Source: Nocardia sp. NBC_01329
GTDB lineage: Bacteria > Actinomycetota > Actinomycetes > Mycobacteriales > Mycobacteriaceae
Reading direction: 5' to 3'
DNA: 64,000 nucleotides
NCBI RefSeq assembly: GCF_035956715.1
Contig: NZ_CP108381.1
Span: 124,001 to 188,000 of the forward strand
Part shown: piece after piece, positions 44,478 to 55,315 of the stretch
How positions within the stretch are numbered: the first letter of the stretch is position 1
Layout: each line of letters begins with the position of its first letter
The notes under the pieces: generated by a model
What the model saw: only the letters and a program-made list of their open reading frames with translations
Databases searched by the model: none
What the model was told of the DNA's origin: nothing
Made by a program: the position numbers and the translations under genes

Positions 44478-45941
44478 GTGACCCAGCCGCGCGGCTATTA
44501 CACGGCCGACCAGGTGCGCCTCGCCGAGGCCGAATTGTTCACCAGAGTTCCCGACGGAGTGCCCATGCGCCGCGCCGCCTACGGGTTGGCGACCGTAGTG
44601 GCGGCCGAACTCCGTGCTCGCAGCGGCGGAGTCGCGGGGCGGTCGGTCGTGCTGCTGGTGGGGTCGGGCGACAACGGCGGCGACGCGCTGTGGGCGGGGT
44701 CGATGCTGCGCCGGCGGGGTGTCGCCGTGACGGCGGTCCTGCTGAATCCGGCGCGGGCGCATGCGGCCGGACTGGCTGCGTTGCGGCGTACCGGCGGACA
44801 GTTGTGCATCGATCCAGCTGCGGCAGTGGCGGAATCGGCTCGCGCGGATCTGGTCGTGGACGGGATCGTCGGAATATCGGGGCGCGGCCCGCTGCGCCCG
44901 GAAGCGGCGAGAATCGTTGCGGAACTGAATGTTCCGATCGTCGCCGCCGATCTGCCCAGCGGCGTCGACCCGGATACGGGTGCGGTGACCGGTCCGGCTG
45001 TCCGGGCGGCGGTGACCGTCTCCTTCGGCGCTCTCAAACCGGTGCACGCGCTGGCCGCGCCGTGGTGCGGCCGGATAGAGCTGGTGCCCATCGATTTACG
45101 GCTGCCCGCCGCGGGACTGGCGGCACTGGATCCCGCGGCGGTGGGTGCGGACTGGCCCGTTCCGGAGGCCACGGACGACAAGTACTCGCAGGGTGTCACC
45201 GGTGTGCACGCCGGTAGCGCGACGTATCCGGGCGCGGCCGTGCTCTGCGCCGGTGCCGCGGTGGCCGCCACGTCCGGGATGGTGCGCTATGTGGGCACCG
45301 CCGCGTCGGCTGTGCTCGCGCAGCATCCCGAGGTGATCGCGGTATCCGATCCGGCCGAAGTCGGGCGGGTGCAGTCCTGGGTCTTCGGCCCCGGTTCCGG
45401 TACCGGCCGCACCGCCCGCGATCATCTCGCCGCGATCCTGGCCACCGATCTTCCGGTGGTCGTCGATGCCGACGGGCTGACGCTGCTGGCGAGCGAACCG
45501 GACTTGGCCCGGGGCCGCCGGGCGCCCACCGTGCTCACCCCGCATGCCGGGGAGTTCCGCAGACTGACCGGCGTGGAGCCGGGGCCCGACCGGGTCGCCG
45601 CGGTCCGTGAGTTCGCCGAATCATGGCAGGTCACTGTGTTGCTGAAGGGCCGGGCGACTCTTGTCGCCGCGCCGGGCCGCCAGGTGCTGGTCAACGAAGC
45701 CGGCGGCTCGTGGGCCGCCACGGCCGGAGCAGGTGACGTGCTCTCCGGAGTGATCGGTGCGCTCCTCGCCGCGGGCCGCGACTCGGTTCTCGCCGCGGCG
45801 GCCGCAGCTCGGGTACACGCGCTGGCCGCGGGGCTGGCAGCCCACGACACCCCGGGTGGGACCGCCGCTCCCATCTCGGCGTCACCGTTGCAGCGTCATC
45901 TGCCCGCCGCCATCGCGACGTTACGTGCGTCGGCCGCCTGA
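44478..45941 (+). CDS. nnr: Bifunctional NAD(P)H-hydrate epimerase / ADP-dependent dehydratase
   Basis: 487 residues. Repairs hydrated NADH and NADPH. The N-terminal epimerase domain carries VGSGDNGGDALWAG and DLPSGVDPDTGAV; the C-terminal ribokinase-like dehydratase carries LTPHAGEFRRLTG, LLKGRATLVA and the catalytic AGAGDVLSG. GTG at 44478 is chosen because GGAGGT lies seven bases upstream; the GTG at 44469 overlaps that site. Same location as Rv3433c between glmS and alr. Followed by a hairpin terminator. Confidence 0.93.
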   Translation: MTQPRGYYTADQVRLAEAELFTRVPDGVPMRRAAYGLATVVAAELRARSGGVAGRSVVLLVGSGDNGGDALWAGSMLRRRGVAVTAVLLNPARAHAAGLAALRRTGGQLCIDPAAAVAESARADLVVDGIVGISGRGPLRPEAARIVAELNVPIVAADLPSGVDPDTGAVTGPAVRAAVTVSFGALKPVHALAAPWCGRIELVPIDLRLPAAGLAALDPAAVGADWPVPEATDDKYSQGVTGVHAGSATYPGAAVLCAGAAVAATSGMVRYVGTAASAVLAQHPEVIAVSDPAEVGRVQSWVFGPGSGTGRTARDHLAAILATDLPVVVDADGLTLLASEPDLARGRRAPTVLTPHAGEFRRLTGVEPGPDRVAAVREFAESWQVTVLLKGRATLVAAPGRQVLVNEAGGSWAATAGAGDVLSGVIGALLAAGRDSVLAAAAAARVHALAAGLAAHDTPGGTAAPISASPLQRHLPAAIATLRASAA

Positions 45942-45962
45942 GATACGCATCGCCGGGACCCA

Positions 45963-45988
45963 CGGGTGGCCCCCGTCGGGGCCACCCG
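45963..45988 (+). terminator. Hairpin between nnr and alr
   Basis: CGGGTGGCCCC (45963–45973) and GGGGCCACCCG (45978–45988) form 11 base pairs around CGTC, 21 bases after the nnr stop. It argues for a separate alr promoter or partial read-through. Confidence 0.75.
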
Positions 45989-46011
45989 CAGAGATGGCAG
46001 TATCGGCAGGT

Positions 46012-47142
46012 GTGAACGGTCAAGTGGAAGCAGTCGTCGACCTGGACGCCATCGCACACAACGTCGGAGTACTGCGTGCGCACGCAGGCGACGCCGCAGT
46101 GATGGTGGTCGTCAAGGCGGACGGTTACAACCACGGCGCTGTCGAGGTCGCGCGGACCGCACTGGCCGCGGGAGCGGCGGAACTGGGGGTCACCACGGTG
46201 GCCGAGGCGGTGACCCTGCGTGAGGCCGGGATCACGGCACCGATCCTGTGCTGGCTCAATATCTGTGATTCCGATTACGCCGCAGCCGTCGCCGCCGATA
46301 TCGAAATCGGGATCTCTTCCGCGGAGCAGTTGGCCGCGGTCGGCGCGGCCGCCCGGAAAGTGGGCGAACCGGCCGTCGTGAGCCTCAAGGTCGACACCGG
46401 GCTCAATCGCAACGGGATAGAGCAGGGTGTCTACCCCGTGGTGCTGGCGGCTCTGCGAAAACTCGTGGACGAGGAGGTCGTGCGATTCCGGGCGATCTTC
46501 TCCCATCTCGCGCATGCGGACGAGCCCTATCACCCGACCATCGATGTACAGCGCGACCGCTTCCTCGACGCCATCGCCGCGGCGAAGGAATACGGGCTCG
46601 AGCCGGAACTGGTGCACCTGGCCAATTCCGCGGCCACGCTCACCCGGCCCGATCTGGCTTTCGATATGGTCCGCCCGGGTATCGCGGTGTACGGCCTCAC
46701 CCCCGTACCGGATATCGGCGAATTCGATCTCCGGCCCGCGATGACGTTCCGAGCCGAGGTGGCGCTGGTCAAACAAGTCCGGAAGGGCGAGGGCATCTCC
46801 TACGGGCATGAATGGATCGCCCCGGCCGACACCAACGTCGCGCTGATCCCCGCCGGTTACGCCGACGGTGTGTTCCGTCCGCTCGGCGGGCGGATGGAAG
46901 TGTGGGTCGGTGGCCGCCGTCACCCGAATCGCGGCCGGGTCTGCATGGATCAGTTGGTGGTGGACCTCGGCGACAATGCCGACGGCGTCGTCGAGGGCGA
47001 TACCGCCATCCTGTTCGGATCGGGTGACCGCGGCGAGCCCCGAGCCCAGGATTGGGCTGATCTGCTCGGCACGATCCACTACGAGGTGGTGTGCGCGCCG
47101 CGTGGCCGGGTACACCGGCGGTATCGAGGGGGTACGCGATGA
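46012..47142 (+). CDS. alr: Alanine racemase
   Basis: 376 residues from GTG 46012; an ATG at 45994 is possible but lies only five bases after the hairpin. Interconverts L- and D-alanine for peptidoglycan. The PLP lysine is Lys35 in VVVKADGYNHG. RPGIAVYGL and GISYGHEW, the latter with the catalytic tyrosine, and the RVCMDQLVVDLG segment of the C-terminal domain are present. It overlaps the hydrolase gene by four bases and heads a six-gene run, alr–hydrolase–tsaE–tsaB–rimI–tsaD. Confidence 0.95.
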   Translation: MNGQVEAVVDLDAIAHNVGVLRAHAGDAAVMVVVKADGYNHGAVEVARTALAAGAAELGVTTVAEAVTLREAGITAPILCWLNICDSDYAAAVAADIEIGISSAEQLAAVGAAARKVGEPAVVSLKVDTGLNRNGIEQGVYPVVLAALRKLVDEEVVRFRAIFSHLAHADEPYHPTIDVQRDRFLDAIAAAKEYGLEPELVHLANSAATLTRPDLAFDMVRPGIAVYGLTPVPDIGEFDLRPAMTFRAEVALVKQVRKGEGISYGHEWIAPADTNVALIPAGYADGVFRPLGGRMEVWVGGRRHPNRGRVCMDQLVVDLGDNADGVVEGDTAILFGSGDRGEPRAQDWADLLGTIHYEVVCAPRGRVHRRYRGGTR

Positions 47143-48218
47143 CACGACGAACAACCCTGTTGCGCGGGGGACTGGCCACCGCCGGAGTGGTCGGCGCCAT
47201 GGCCGGCGTGCACGCTTTGCGCCGGGCCGGTGCGAAGGTGCTGTGGCCCCCCGTACGCGACGAATACCGGGACGAGAACTTCGCCCTGGTCGATCTCGAC
47301 CGCGCCGGTGAGGTGATCGCCGACGACGGTGTGTGCCTGGCCACCCGTGAATGGGGGTCCGGTGACGCCGACGCCACAGTGGTTTTCGTGCACGGCTTCT
47401 GCAACAGCATGGAGTCGTTCCATTTCCAGCGACGCCACCTGGCGCAACGCTGGGGTTCGCGAGTGCGCCTGGTGCTGTTCGATCTACGCGGCCACGGCCG
47501 TTCGGGCACACCGGAAACCGATAGCTGTACGGTCTCCCAGCTCGGCCGGGATCTGCTCACGGTGATCGACGCCCGGGCACCGCGAGGACCGTTGATCCTG
47601 GTCGGACATTCGCTGGGCGGGATGGCGGTGCTCGCCGCGGCCGCGCACGCCGGCGGACTGTTCGCGCAGCGGGTTCGTGGCGTCGCACTGCTGTCCACCG
47701 CTGCGGCCGAGGTGACCTCCGCGGGTATCGGACAACTGCTGCGCAACCCGGCGATCGACGGATTCCGCCTGGCCGTGCACACCGCGCCCGCGCTGGTGCA
47801 GGCCGGGCGGGCCACCGCGCGGCATGTGATCACGCCGATACTGCACGTGAGTTCGTTTCACGGGCCAGTGAGCCCGACGCTGTCGCGGTTCGCCACCATG
47901 ATGATCGACCGCACGCCGGTGGAGACGGTCGTGAAATTCCTGAAGGCCATCGAATTACACGATGAGGCGGCGGCATTGCCGGTGTTGCGCGAAACCCCGG
48001 CGCTGGTCCTCGGCGGTACCCGGGATCTGGTCATCCCTTTTCGTAATTCCCGTGTGCTGGCACGCGAATTGGACGATTGCGAACTCGTCCGGCTGCCCGA
48101 CGCGGCGCATATGCCGCAGTTGCAGTATCCGGACGAGACGAATTCCGCATTGGACCGGTTGCTGATCCGCGCCGGTGTGGTCGGCGAGGACGGCCGGTGG
48201 GAGGCGACCGGTGGCTGA
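47139..48218 (+). CDS. Alpha/beta hydrolase with twin-arginine-like N-terminus
   Basis: 359 residues. The N-terminus MTRRTTLLRGGLATAGVVGAM resembles a Tat signal or an uncleaved membrane anchor. The hydrolase core shows oxyanion motif VFVHGFCNSME, the nucleophile elbow GHSLGGMAVL and, near the end, GTRDLVIPF and DAAHMPQLQYP supplying Asp and His. Rv3424/lipase-like genes do not have this exact position in M. tuberculosis, but such a hydrolase between alr and tsaE is usual in Nocardia and Rhodococcus relatives. Starts inside the alr stop. Substrate unknown. Confidence 0.87.
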   Translation: MTRRTTLLRGGLATAGVVGAMAGVHALRRAGAKVLWPPVRDEYRDENFALVDLDRAGEVIADDGVCLATREWGSGDADATVVFVHGFCNSMESFHFQRRHLAQRWGSRVRLVLFDLRGHGRSGTPETDSCTVSQLGRDLLTVIDARAPRGPLILVGHSLGGMAVLAAAAHAGGLFAQRVRGVALLSTAAAEVTSAGIGQLLRNPAIDGFRLAVHTAPALVQAGRATARHVITPILHVSSFHGPVSPTLSRFATMMIDRTPVETVVKFLKAIELHDEAAALPVLRETPALVLGGTRDLVIPFRNSRVLARELDDCELVRLPDAAHMPQLQYPDETNSALDRLLIRAGVVGEDGRWEATGG

Positions 48219-48678
48219 CCGCGGCGAGCGCCGACTTCCGGAGGTCGCCGATACCGAGGGTCTCGGGCGGGAACTGGCCACCGGACTCCGAGCAGGTGAT
48301 CTGGTGGTGCTGGACGGGCCACTGGGGGCCGGAAAAACGGCCCTGACCCGCGGGATCGCGGCCGGTCTGGGCGTCGGGGGCCGGGTCAGTTCGCCGACTT
48401 TCGTCATCGCTCGCCGGCACCCGGCGGGTGTGCGCGCCGACGGTCTGCCCGTACCGCTGGTCCATGTCGACGCCTATCGGCTCGGCGGCAGTCTGGACGA
48501 ACTCGACGCCCTGGATCTGGACACCGAACTCGACGATGCGGTCGTGGTGGTCGAGTGGGGTAGTGGAATGGCGGAGCGGCTCACCGGTCGGCATCTGCTG
48601 GTGCGAATGTCGCGGGAGCCGGAATCCGAAGTCCGTACGGCATCTTGGGAGTGGGTGCACACCGCGGAGACCGGATAG
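48211..48678 (+). CDS. tsaE: tRNA t6A-synthesis ATPase TsaE
   Basis: 155 residues from GTG 48211, which has GGGAGG six bases upstream and overlaps the previous stop by eight bases. Walker A GPLGAGKT (about 36–43), switch region SSPTFVIARR and LVHVDAYRLGG, and VVVVEWGSGMAERL are the TsaE motifs. It drives turnover of the TsaB–TsaD complex that puts threonylcarbamoyl on A37 of ANN-decoding tRNAs. TsaC (Sua5) is not in the window. Confidence 0.94.
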   Translation: MADRGERRLPEVADTEGLGRELATGLRAGDLVVLDGPLGAGKTALTRGIAAGLGVGGRVSSPTFVIARRHPAGVRADGLPVPLVHVDAYRLGGSLDELDALDLDTELDDAVVVVEWGSGMAERLTGRHLLVRMSREPESEVRTASWEWVHTAETG

Positions 48679-48763
48679 GTCGGGCGGAATCGGCAACCGG
48701 GCTGTTCGGGCGCCGTGCGCCACCGCCGTGTGAAGCGGGTCACCCGGTATCGTTGACCAGACC

Positions 48764-49471
48764 ATGCTTGCACTTGCTGTCGACACCGCGACGCCTGCCG
48801 TCACGGCGGGCCTTGTCGAACTGGAGCAGGCGGCCGCCGGTGCGAACACCTCGGACGCCGCTCTCTCGCGCACTCTGGCCGCCCGGGTGCTCGTCGATGC
48901 CCGCGCGCACGCCGAGGCTCTCACACCACAGATCTTGGAATGCCTGACCGAGGCCGGGGTGTCGCGTACCGATATCGCGGCTGTGGTCGCCGGTATCGGG
49001 CCGGGTCCGTTCACCGGTTTGCGGGTCGGGCTGGCCACCGCCGCCGCATTCGGTGACGCGCTGGGTATCCCGGTGTACGGCGTCTGCAGTCTGGACGCGA
49101 TCGCCGTCGAATGCGCGGCCGGACTCGGGCCCGGTGATGAATTGCTGGTGGTCACCGACGCACGTCGCCGCGAGGTGTACGCCGCGCGTTACCGCGACGG
49201 TGGCCGGACCCGGGTCGTCGGACCCGAGGTCTGCAAGCCCGGCGAACTGCCGGTGGCCGGGGCGACCGCGGTCGCCGGATCGCCCGCGCATACCGTGCTG
49301 TTCGACCTTCCCGCGCTGTCCGTGCAGACACCTTCGCCCGCTGCTCTCGTGCAGGTGGCGGCGTCCGCGCTGCTGTCCGGTGCATCGCCCGAACCGCTGG
49401 TCCCGCTGTATTTGCGCCGCCCCGACGCGGTCGAACGCAGCTACCGCACTCTCGACCGGATGGGAGCGTGA
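48764..49471 (+). CDS. tsaB: tRNA t6A-synthesis protein TsaB
   Basis: 235 residues with an ASKHA fold. Begins MLALAVDTATPAVTAGL and contains VVAGIGPGPFTGLRVGLATA, the TsaB signature. It lacks the metal-binding histidines of TsaD, as expected, and acts as its partner. The nucleotide-like TATCGT 10 bases before ATG could be a -10 box, giving a very short leader. Followed by rimI with a two-base gap. Confidence 0.94.
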   Translation: MLALAVDTATPAVTAGLVELEQAAAGANTSDAALSRTLAARVLVDARAHAEALTPQILECLTEAGVSRTDIAAVVAGIGPGPFTGLRVGLATAAAFGDALGIPVYGVCSLDAIAVECAAGLGPGDELLVVTDARRREVYAARYRDGGRTRVVGPEVCKPGELPVAGATAVAGSPAHTVLFDLPALSVQTPSPAALVQVAASALLSGASPEPLVPLYLRRPDAVERSYRTLDRMGA

Positions 49472-49473
49472 CA

Positions 49474-50001
49474 ATGGGAATCCGTACCACGGGAATTCGT
49501 ATCGAACCCATGGAGCCGACCGATATCGCGGGTTGCGTGGAACTGGAACAACTGCTGTTCCCGGAGGACGATCCGTGGCAGGCCGTATCGTTCCGCTCCG
49601 AACTCGCCGCCCGGTACAACCGCTACATCACCGCCCGCGACGATGCCGGGAACATGGTGGGCTACGCGGGGATCGCGCTTCTCGGCGATGCCGAGCACCC
49701 GGAGGCCGAGGTGCACACCATCGGCGTCGATCCGACGTGCCACCGCGCGGGTATCGGCACGTTGCTGCTGGAGGCGCTGCTCACCGAGGCCGGGCGCCGC
49801 GGTGGGCCGGTCTTCCTCGAGGTGCGCACCGATAACGCCGCCGCGATCGCGATGTATGCCAAACACGGTTTCCACATCATCGGTCTGCGCAAGAACTACT
49901 ACCATCCCAGCGGGGCCGACGCGTACACGATGCGCCGTCCCGCGCTGGAAGACGTCCCCGTGGTCTTCGGCACTCGCACCCCGGACGGGGTGCTGTCGTG
50001 A
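49474..50001 (+). CDS. rimI: Ribosomal protein S18 alanine N-acetyltransferase RimI
   Basis: 175 residues, GNAT fold. Acetyl-CoA motif A is in [20 protein letters not shown], and the C-terminal [15 protein letters not shown] segment holds the general-acid tyrosine typical of RimI. ATG at 49474 is six bases after GGGAGC; a GTG at 49468 overlapping the tsaB stop is possible. Fused to tsaD in some actinobacteria, here separate but overlapping it by four bases. Confidence 0.92.
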   Translation: MGIRTTGIRIEPMEPTDIAGCVELEQLLFPEDDPWQAVSFRSELAARYNRYITARDDAGNMVGYAGIALLGDAEHPEAEVHTIGVDPTCHRAGIGTLLLEALLTEAGRRGGPVFLEVRTDNAAAIAMYAKHGFHIIGLRKNYYHPSGADAYTMRRPALEDVPVVFGTRTPDGVLS

Positions 50002-51041
50002 TCGTCATGGGAATCGAGAGTTCGTGTGACGAAACCGGCGTCGGAATCGTGCGCCGCAATGCCGACGGCAGCTGTGACCTCCTGGCCGACGAGGTCGCCT
50101 CCAGTGTCGCCGAACATGCCCGGTTCGGCGGTGTAGTGCCCGAGATCGCTTCGCGGGCACATCTCGAGGCGATCGTGCCGGCGATGCGGCGTGCGTTGGC
50201 GACGGCGGGGATCGCCGCGCCCGACGCGTTGGCGGTGACGATCGGTCCCGGTTTGGCCGGCGCGCTGCTGGTCGGGGTCGCTGCCGCGAAAGCCTATGCG
50301 GCGGCCTGGGATATTCCGTTCTATGCCCTGAACCATCTCGGCGGGCACGTCGCGGTGGATACGCTCGAGCACGGGCCGATGCCGCCGTGCGTGGCGCTGC
50401 TGGTCTCCGGCGGGCATACCCATCTACTGCACGTGAAAGATCTGTCCGAGCCGTTGATCGAATTGGGCAGTACGGTCGACGATGCCGCCGGGGAGGCGTT
50501 CGACAAGGTCGCCCGGCTGCTGGGGCTCGGCTATCCGGGCGGTCCGGCCCTGGACGCGGCCGCGACCGCCGGTGACCCGGCGGCCATCGCGTTCCCGCGC
50601 GGAATGACCGGTCCGCGTGATCCGCGCTACGACTTCTCCTTCTCCGGTCTGAAAACCGCGGTCGCGCGCTATGTGGAAGCGCAGGCCCGGCAGGGTGTCG
50701 CCCCGGACCAGCTGCCGATACCCGATATCGCTGCCTCGTTCCAGGAAGCGGTCGCCGATGTACTCACCATGAAAGCGGTGCGCGCGGCCGGGGACGTGGG
50801 CGTGGACACCCTGGTGCTGGGTGGGGGCGCGACGGCCAACACCCGGATCCGTTCGCTTGCCGAAGAACGCTGTGCCGCAGCCGGTTTGACATTGCGCATC
50901 CCGAAGCCGCGGCTGTGCACCGATAACGGCGTGATGATCGCGGCGCTGGGAGCACATGTGATAGGCGGCGGTGCCGCACCGTCGGCGTTGTCGGTGGCTT
51001 CCGATCCCGGGCTGCCGGTATCGGTCAGTCAGGTGGGCTGA
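49998..51041 (+). CDS. tsaD: tRNA N6-adenosine threonylcarbamoyltransferase TsaD
   Basis: 347 residues, ASKHA fold. [14 protein letters not shown] (about 5–18) opens the protein, the metal ligands His113 and His117 lie in [20 protein letters not shown] and GAAANTR-like [12 protein letters not shown] are nucleotide loops, and [10 protein letters not shown] contains the last metal ligand. Catalyses transfer of threonylcarbamoyl to A37. GTG start overlaps the rimI stop (GTGA); an ATG three codons later is also possible. Confidence 0.95.
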   Translation: MIVMGIESSCDETGVGIVRRNADGSCDLLADEVASSVAEHARFGGVVPEIASRAHLEAIVPAMRRALATAGIAAPDALAVTIGPGLAGALLVGVAAAKAYAAAWDIPFYALNHLGGHVAVDTLEHGPMPPCVALLVSGGHTHLLHVKDLSEPLIELGSTVDDAAGEAFDKVARLLGLGYPGGPALDAAATAGDPAAIAFPRGMTGPRDPRYDFSFSGLKTAVARYVEAQARQGVAPDQLPIPDIAASFQEAVADVLTMKAVRAAGDVGVDTLVLGGGATANTRIRSLAEERCAAAGLTLRIPKPRLCTDNGVMIAALGAHVIGGGAAPSALSVASDPGLPVSVSQVG

Positions 51042-51135
51042 GCCGGAGGCCACGCAGTACGTCGGCAGCCGGTCCGGGACGCCAGGGCGCGCCGCCGGGA
51101 CGCGGCTGCTGGGCGTCCCCGTCCCGGGTGATCGA

Positions 51136-52695
51136 CTATCCCGCCGAACCGGATCCGGGCAGCCGCGGACGCGGCGCCGGGGGCGGAATCTCCAGCGTTG
51201 TCTGGGTTCGCTGCGAACCGGTCGGCGGCGGAACATCCGGGGTGGAGGGTTCGTCTGTCGGCAGTTGGTCCGATGGCGGCGGCGACGGGGCAGGCCCGAT
51301 ACCCTCCGGGAACGGGATATGCGGCAGGTTCGGATCCGGTCGCAGCGTCGGCGGTTCGGTCCCCGACGGTGTGGTGCTCGTCGGCGGTGCCGGTTCGCCC
51401 GACGTCGTGGGCGTGTCTCCGGTCGACGGATAGCCGCCCGTGGTGGGGTCGGCGGTCACCGGCGGCTCGGTATAGGTCGTACCCGGCTCACCGGCGTCCG
51501 CGGGTTCCTCCACGGTCTGCTGGGGGACCTCCTCGGTGGTGCCCTGCACCACGCTCGTGGTCGTCGGAGCGATCGTCGTGGTGGTCGGCAACTGGGCGCT
51601 GCTGGTGGTGCCGGCGGGGGAGACCTCTTCATCGGAACTGGGGGCCATGGTGTTCACCCCGTATCCGATGATCAATCCCACCACCACGATCGCGCCGGCC
51701 ACCGTGCCGAACGCCTTGAGTAGCGTGTTCCCGGATTTGTCCGACGTCAGGGCGCCGATCGGTGCGTTGGACCGCGCGGTATCGGCGAGCAGGGCCGCGC
51801 CCTTGGCGATCACCGCGTCCGGATCCGGCACGGTGAGCACCGGTAGATCCAGTTCGGCGCGCAGTGTTTCCAGCACCGCGGGGATGTTCGCGCCGCCGCC
51901 GATCACCACCACCGCCTCCGGGGCCCGGTCGGCCAGGCCGAAGGTCATCGAGGCGAAGCGCGCGAGTTCGCGCATCAGAGCGGCGGTGAGCGATTCGAAA
52001 TCGGTGCGCGTGAGTTTGAGTGGGCGGCCCGCGATGTGGTCGATGGTGACGGCCTGGGTCACCGACAGGTGTTCCTTGGCGGTGCGGGCCCGGTTCACCA
52101 GCACGCTGCGATTGGGCCGGGTGCCGCGCCGGGCGTAGTGCTGATCGACCAGATGCCGGTACAGCAGATCGTCGATCGCGCGGCCGCTGACGGCGCTGGA
52201 ACGCGCGGTGTGCAGTACAGCGCCGTCGGCCGGGTCGGCCACCGAGACGGTGCAGCCGGACGCGCCCAGATCCACCACGGCCACGGTGCCGTAGCGGTCC
52301 AGTAATCCGGTGTCGCGCAGGAAGGTGAGTGCCGCTGTGGTCTCCGGAACCAGTTGAGGGTCGCGGTGTTTTCCGGTGGCGAGCCGGATCGCCTGCGCCT
52401 GTTCCTTGCTGCGGTAGGCGACCGCGACGCCGGTGGGCGGACGATCGGCTATCACATCGAGTCCGGAGGTCTTGGCCGCCGGAACCTGGGCACCGAAAAC
52501 CGCCTCGTGCGGGTGGCTCGCGGGCAGCTGGGTCGTCATCAACTCGATGGACGAGGCGACGATGTCCCCCAGATCGGAATGCGCGTCCGCGGATACCACC
52601 CGGTAGTCGAAGGTGCGCGCGCCGTTGGTGGCGGTGGTGACCAGTGCGGAGCACACCACTTCGTTGCCGGCCGAGATGCCGAGCGATGTGCGCAT
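51136..52695 (-). CDS. Membrane-anchored Hsp70-like (actin-fold) protein
   Basis: 519 residues. Residues 1–330 have an Hsp70/actin ATPase pattern: SLGISAGNEVVCSAL (phosphate-1), VAVVDLGASGCTVSV (phosphate-2) and VVVIGGGANIPAVLETL (adenosine motif). No substrate-binding domain follows. Instead there is a single membrane helix (about 352–371) and a 150-residue Thr/Pro/Glu-rich extracytoplasmic tail, probably glycosylated or wall-spanning. It is divergent from groES with about 500 bases between. The layout resembles ESX-associated Hsp70-like proteins more than DnaK. Function unknown. Confidence 0.82.
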   Translation of the reverse strand: MRTSLGISAGNEVVCSALVTTATNGARTFDYRVVSADAHSDLGDIVASSIELMTTQLPASHPHEAVFGAQVPAAKTSGLDVIADRPPTGVAVAYRSKEQAQAIRLATGKHRDPQLVPETTAALTFLRDTGLLDRYGTVAVVDLGASGCTVSVADPADGAVLHTARSSAVSGRAIDDLLYRHLVDQHYARRGTRPNRSVLVNRARTAKEHLSVTQAVTIDHIAGRPLKLTRTDFESLTAALMRELARFASMTFGLADRAPEAVVVIGGGANIPAVLETLRAELDLPVLTVPDPDAVIAKGAALLADTARSNAPIGALTSDKSGNTLLKAFGTVAGAIVVVGLIIGYGVNTMAPSSDEEVSPAGTTSSAQLPTTTTIAPTTTSVVQGTTEEVPQQTVEEPADAGEPGTTYTEPPVTADPTTGGYPSTGDTPTTSGEPAPPTSTTPSGTEPPTLRPDPNLPHIPFPEGIGPAPSPPPSDQLPTDEPSTPDVPPPTGSQRTQTTLEIPPPAPRPRLPGSGSAG

Positions 52696-53013
52696 ACTCT
52701 CTTCACCTCCCTTCGAGTGGATGCGGCGGTCGTGGTGGACGGCGATGTCCGGACATACCGAAAGGTGTTCGTGAAACCGTCGTTGTCAGCGGTGAACGGT
52801 GGCTTCGCGAACAACCATCACACATGGTGTCACGATCTGTTATCCGAACGTTACAGAGTCGGCGAATTATTGGGAAGCCCTCTCTGTCTCGGCCTACCCG
52901 GCGGATATGCCGCCGACCCGGCGACCAGGGAGGCACAGCGGGTGGCGTCTTGGTGACAGCGGGGTCGACTCGATCGAGATCGGCACGATATCGGCAGCGC
53001 CCGGTCTTGAGTG
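52696..53013. other. Intergenic region upstream of groES, no gene seen
   Basis: The 505-base gap between the Hsp70-like gene and groES holds the CIRCE element near its right side. The remainder contains short frames without codon bias or ribosome-binding sites. It must include the divergent promoter of the Hsp70-like gene, which I cannot place. Confidence 0.5.
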
Positions 53014-53040
53014 CTGGCACTCGCATGTATAGAGTGCTAG
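53014..53040 (+). promoter_or_regulatory. CIRCE operator (HrcA site) of groES–groEL
   Basis: CTGGCACTC, nine bases, then GAGTGCTAG matches the consensus TTAGCACTC-N9-GAGTGCTAA at 15 of 18 arm positions. A TTGAGT -35-like box (53007–53012) and TATAGA -10-like box (53028–53033) overlap it, so HrcA would block polymerase. A further GAGTGC lies just left, forming an extra GAGTGC-TG-GCACTC palindrome. The start codon of groES is 160 bases downstream. Confidence 0.85.
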
Positions 53041-53200
53041 TCGGCACCGATTGTTGCCCGGTGCCAGGCTTGACTACTGAGCAGACGGTCCCGGCACCCG
53101 CGACGACGGGGCTTTGCGCAGGGTCAGCATCGTGACCGAATCGATGGTCCGGGACAACAGTTCCGGACGACCGTTATCCCCTGAAAGTGGAGGGCTCAAC

Positions 53201-53503
53201 GTGGCGAGCGTGAACATCAAGCCGCTCGAGGACAAGATCCTCGTCCAGGCCAACGAGGCCGAGACGACGACCGCCTCCGGCCTGGTCATCCCCGATACGG
53301 CCAAGGAGAAGCCGCAGGAGGGCACCGTTGTCGCCGTCGGCCCCGGCCGGTGGGCCGATGAAGGTGAGAAGCGCATCCCGCTGGATGTCCAGGAGGGCGA
53401 CACCGTCATCTACAGCAAGTACGGCGGTACCGAGATCAAGTACCAGGGTGAGGAATACCTGATCCTGTCCGCGCGCGACGTGCTGGCTGTCGTCGGCAAG
53501 TAA
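53201..53503 (+). CDS. groES: Co-chaperonin GroES
   Basis: 100 residues. Begins [16 protein letters not shown]; the mobile loop is [20 protein letters not shown] (about 18–37), and VVAVGPGRW and [11 protein letters not shown] follow. Caps GroEL and promotes folding. GTG start with GTGGAGGG upstream. The open frame extends further back but this start matches the family's length. First gene of a CIRCE-controlled operon with groEL 105 bases on. Confidence 0.97.
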   Translation: MASVNIKPLEDKILVQANEAETTTASGLVIPDTAKEKPQEGTVVAVGPGRWADEGEKRIPLDVQEGDTVIYSKYGGTEIKYQGEEYLILSARDVLAVVGK

Positions 53504-55216
<1,713 letters not shown>

Positions 55217-55271
55217 TCGCAGTTCGGTGCATCGGTTCCCGCTGTAGCCGCGAGAACCGGCCACCGAACCG

Positions 55272-55315
55272 GAACGGGCCGTTCACATCCGCTGTGGAAT
55301 GTGAACGGCCCGTTC
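55272..55315. terminator. Bidirectional terminator between groEL1 and the sigK-like gene
   Basis: Arms GAACGGGCCGTTCACAT (55272–55288) and 55299–55315 are perfect complements around ten bases. The right arm and loop lie inside the final codons of the sigma-factor gene, so its 3' coding end doubles as hairpin. Confidence 0.85.
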
